Origin: Planctomycetota bacterium
GTDB taxonomy: Bacteria; Planctomycetota; Phycisphaerae; WQYP01
NCBI GenBank assembly: GCA_021827645.1
Contig: JAKAVA010000092.1
Coordinates: 1-64,000, forward strand
Length of the DNA: 64,000 nucleotides
Direction: 5' to 3'
Shown here: positions 62,048 through 64,000 of the stretch, piece by piece
How positions within the stretch are numbered: position 1 is the first letter of the stretch
Layout: the number at the start of each line of letters is the position of its first letter
Notes under the pieces: model-generated
Database searches by the model: none
Seen by the model: only the letters and a program-made list of their open reading frames with translations
What the model was told of the DNA's origin: nothing
Made by a program: the position numbers and the translations under genes

Positions 62048-62620
62048 ATGATGAGCACTTATATACCATCCATGGATGCCCCGGTCGAAGAGCCCGCCTT
62101 GTATGGGCTGCTGGCGGAATTTCATGATCCGCAATCGCTGATGAATGCGGCGAATGTGCTGCGCAAGGCCGGTTATTATCGCTGGGATTGCTACACGCCC
62201 TTTCCGGTCCACGGACTGGACAAGGTGATGGGCCAGCGCCCGTCAATATTGCCGGTGGTGGTGTTTACCGTAGCGGCGCTGGGTTGCATCGGTATGCTGG
62301 CGCTCGCGTGGTATTGCAACGCGTTCGATTACCCGATTGTTGTCTCCGGCAAACCCTATTGGGGTCTTGGCCCGCACATGTTTCTGGCGTTTCCGGTCAC
62401 GGTTCTCGCCAGTGTTACGACAACGTTTTATGCGACATTTATCTTCTGCAAACTGCCGATTTTCCGCCACCCGCTTTTCACCAGTGAGCGCTTTCGTCGC
62501 GCAACGGACGACGGGTTTTTTATCGCCGTCGAAGCCCGCGATGCGAAATTTGACTTGAAGGTCACATCCGAGTTGCTCAATTCTGCCGGGGCATTGGCCG
62601 TCGAGGAGGTTCGCGACTAA
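62048..62620 (+). CDS. actD: Alternative complex III subunit D
   Basis: ActD (DUF3341), 190 residues. The soluble N-terminus has YGLLAEFHDPQSLMNAANVLRKAGYYRWDCYTPFPVHGLDKVMG, the typical DUF3341 start. Two transmembrane segments follow (VVVFTVAALGCIGMLALAWY and MFLAFPVTVLASVTTTFYATF). Two consecutive ATGs make the exact start ambiguous by one codon. Confidence 0.94.
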   Translation: MMSTYIPSMDAPVEEPALYGLLAEFHDPQSLMNAANVLRKAGYYRWDCYTPFPVHGLDKVMGQRPSILPVVVFTVAALGCIGMLALAWYCNAFDYPIVVSGKPYWGLGPHMFLAFPVTVLASVTTTFYATFIFCKLPIFRHPLFTSERFRRATDDGFFIAVEARDAKFDLKVTSELLNSAGALAVEEVRD

Positions 62621-62623
62621 CTC

Positions 62624-63418
62624 ATGAAACGTAAAACGCGAAATTTTTATATTTATGTCAACATCGGGCTTCTGGGACTGGTTCCGTTCGGTCTCATCTG
62701 TCTGGCTCGCCATGAACGCACCACCACACCGCGCTGGGCGATCATTCAAGATATGGACAAGCAGCCCTACTATAAGCCGCAGCGCCCCAGCACACTATTT
62801 GCCGATGGTCGTGCGATGCGGCCGCACATCCCCGGTACGCTGGCGCAGCAGGATTTCATCTACGTCAATCAGGCTCAAGTCCGCGCCCATCCCCACAACT
62901 GGGCCAAGGGGCATGTGGTGCTGAAGAACAAGACCCTCTACGATTCGGTGCTCTACGGCCAGAAACTCGTTCACGGGCAGGGACAGTGGCTGACGCATAT
63001 CCCCATTCCCGTTACGAAACGGTTTGTGGAACGCGGGCGGACGGAATTTAATATTTTCTGCGAACCCTGCCACGGATATAACGGGCGCGGAAATGGAACT
63101 GTCAATCGTTGGGACGAGCGGCTCCGTAAGGATGGCTCTCCGGACGCCGGTACCTGGGTGCCGCCGAGTGACCTTCTTGGTCCTGGAGTCAAGTTCCTTT
63201 CGGATGGCCTGATTTTTAATGTGATCAGCAACGGCGTCGGTACGATGGCTTCGTACAAGGATCAAATTCCGGTTGTGGATCGGTGGGCGATTGTCTCGTA
63301 TGTGCGGGCGCTGGAAAAATCACAGAAGGTGGTTCCCGTATCTAAACTGCCTTATCCCATCCGCCATAGCCTGAAATCACTGCCGGCCAAAACGATGGGC
63401 AACGGGAAGAAGAAATGA
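62624..63418 (+). CDS. actE: Alternative complex III subunit E, monoheme cytochrome c
   Basis: ActE, 264 residues. One N-terminal membrane anchor (FYIYVNIGLLGLVPFGLICL, about residues 7-26) and one heme motif, CEPCH, with a Met in GVGTMASY as likely axial ligand. RPSTLFADGRAMRPHIPGTLA is typical of the family. It starts 3 nt after actD, indicating coupling. Confidence 0.94.
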   Translation: MKRKTRNFYIYVNIGLLGLVPFGLICLARHERTTTPRWAIIQDMDKQPYYKPQRPSTLFADGRAMRPHIPGTLAQQDFIYVNQAQVRAHPHNWAKGHVVLKNKTLYDSVLYGQKLVHGQGQWLTHIPIPVTKRFVERGRTEFNIFCEPCHGYNGRGNGTVNRWDERLRKDGSPDAGTWVPPSDLLGPGVKFLSDGLIFNVISNGVGTMASYKDQIPVVDRWAIVSYVRALEKSQKVVPVSKLPYPIRHSLKSLPAKTMGNGKKK

Positions 63419-63443
63419 AACGTCTTTTTAGCGGGAGCGCGCG

Positions 63444-64000
63444 GTGAGCGTGTCTGATAAAAACATAGTACTTGGAACCCGTGAGCAGATATACATGGAG
63501 CGCATGGCTCCCCGGGTGATGAAATATGCCGGCGGAATCGGTATTGCCGCCCTTATTGCCGCGGCGCTTCTCGGGCTGGCTCTCCATGACAGCATGAAGC
63601 AATTTCTGTGCAGCTATCTGACGGCGTGGGTCTTCTTCTTTGCCTTGGCAGTATCAGCGCTCTGGTTCGTGCTGGCCCATCATCTTTTCAAGGCGGCGTG
63701 GAGTAATGTGGTGCGCCGCATCGGCGAGGCGGTTTCCAACAATTTTATCCTGCTGGCGATACTCTTTATTCCAATCCTTTTGGGCATGAAGGTCATATTT
63801 CCATGGACCAGCCACGCCTTCATGATGTCCGGCTCGGAACTGCGCCATAAACAATTGTTCCTTAATACCCCGTTCTACATTCTTCGTATGGCCATATATC
63901 TGGGCGTTCTGGCTGCCATCAGCATTTATTATCGCCGCATGTCGCTGTTGCAGGATCAGGACGGGCATGTGTCGCGCCTCATGCGTCTGCAGAAGCATTC
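63444..64000 (+). CDS. actF: Alternative complex III subunit F (partial)
   Basis: A GTG start (63444) opens a frame that runs off the window end: 185 residues so far, with MSVSDKNIVLGTREQIYMERM at the start. Hydrophobic segments at about 29-48, 56-77, 99-116 and 148-165 (e.g. FILLAILFIPILLGMKVIF) fit the NrfD-like ActF. It lies 26 nt after actE. Confidence 0.85.
   Translation, partial: MSVSDKNIVLGTREQIYMERMAPRVMKYAGGIGIAALIAAALLGLALHDSMKQFLCSYLTAWVFFFALAVSALWFVLAHHLFKAAWSNVVRRIGEAVSNNFILLAILFIPILLGMKVIFPWTSHAFMMSGSELRHKQLFLNTPFYILRMAIYLGVLAAISIYYRRMSLLQDQDGHVSRLMRLQKH

Noticed and set aside
1-64000. CRISPR arrays, prophage, rRNA or tRNA genes
   Set aside because: No regularly spaced short repeats, phage structural genes or RNA gene structures were seen on either strand.

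Overview
The window reads as chromosome of a member of the Planctomycetota, most likely the class Phycisphaerae (inference). Supporting signs are a single long ribosomal-protein superoperon lacking rpmD and rpsD, several PEP-CTERM (exosortase-sorted) surface proteins, an alternative complex III (Act) cluster, frequent TTG/GTG starts, and mreBC/mrdA/rodA without mreD. A secreted acid-type G1 (glutamic) peptidase and a GH3 glycosidase hint at a polysaccharide-degrading bacterium, perhaps of acidic soil or peat (inference only).

Layout. 1-17948: tail of an unknown gene, then the S10-spc-alpha cluster rpsJ-rplC-rplD-rplW-rplB-rpsS-rplV-rpsC-rplP-rpmC-rpsQ-rplN-rplX-rplE-rpsN-rpsH-rplF-rplR-rpsE-rplO-secY-adk-map-infA-rpmJ-rpsM-rpsK-rpoA-rplQ, all on the + strand. 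Spacers are unusually long and often hold hairpins. S3 carries a large Ala/Pro-rich insertion and L5 a Lys/Ala-rich N-terminal extension.

18014-31007: mixed accessory and metabolic genes. On the - strand are a class V aminotransferase/cysteine desulfurase-like enzyme, an NtrC-type sigma-54 regulator, a sulfotransferase-like protein, class II fructose-bisphosphate aldolase, a PmeII-like restriction-modification pair with a 155-nt gene overlap, and a PAS-GGDEF-EAL membrane protein. On the + strand are a small membrane protein with a strong ribosome binding site and downstream terminator, a conserved-looking protein of unknown function, and a broken FHS-type sugar transporter.

31060-46762: a ClC chloride channel/transporter with CBS domains. 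The cell-shape genes follow: a coiled-coil membrane protein, a 46-residue membrane miniprotein, mreB and mreC on the + strand, and rodA and mrdA (PBP2) 6-9 kb away on the - strand. Between them lie an M48 peptidase, a Tat-exported Asp-box protein and two paralogous PEP-CTERM proteins. A LysR regulator closes the block.

47033-56259: a Tat-exported GH3 enzyme, a FliA/WhiG-like sigma factor, a G1 peptidase with PEP-CTERM anchor flanked by a ~200-bp direct repeat that is the remnant of a second, deleted copy, an RDD membrane protein, phosphatidylserine decarboxylase and a secreted protein with C39-like features.

56710-64000: actA-B-C-D-E-F of alternative complex III (quinol:electron-acceptor oxidoreductase), actF running off the window end. 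A good sigma-70-type promoter and an 18-bp perfect palindrome precede actA. No tRNA, rRNA, CRISPR array, insertion sequence or prophage was recognised.
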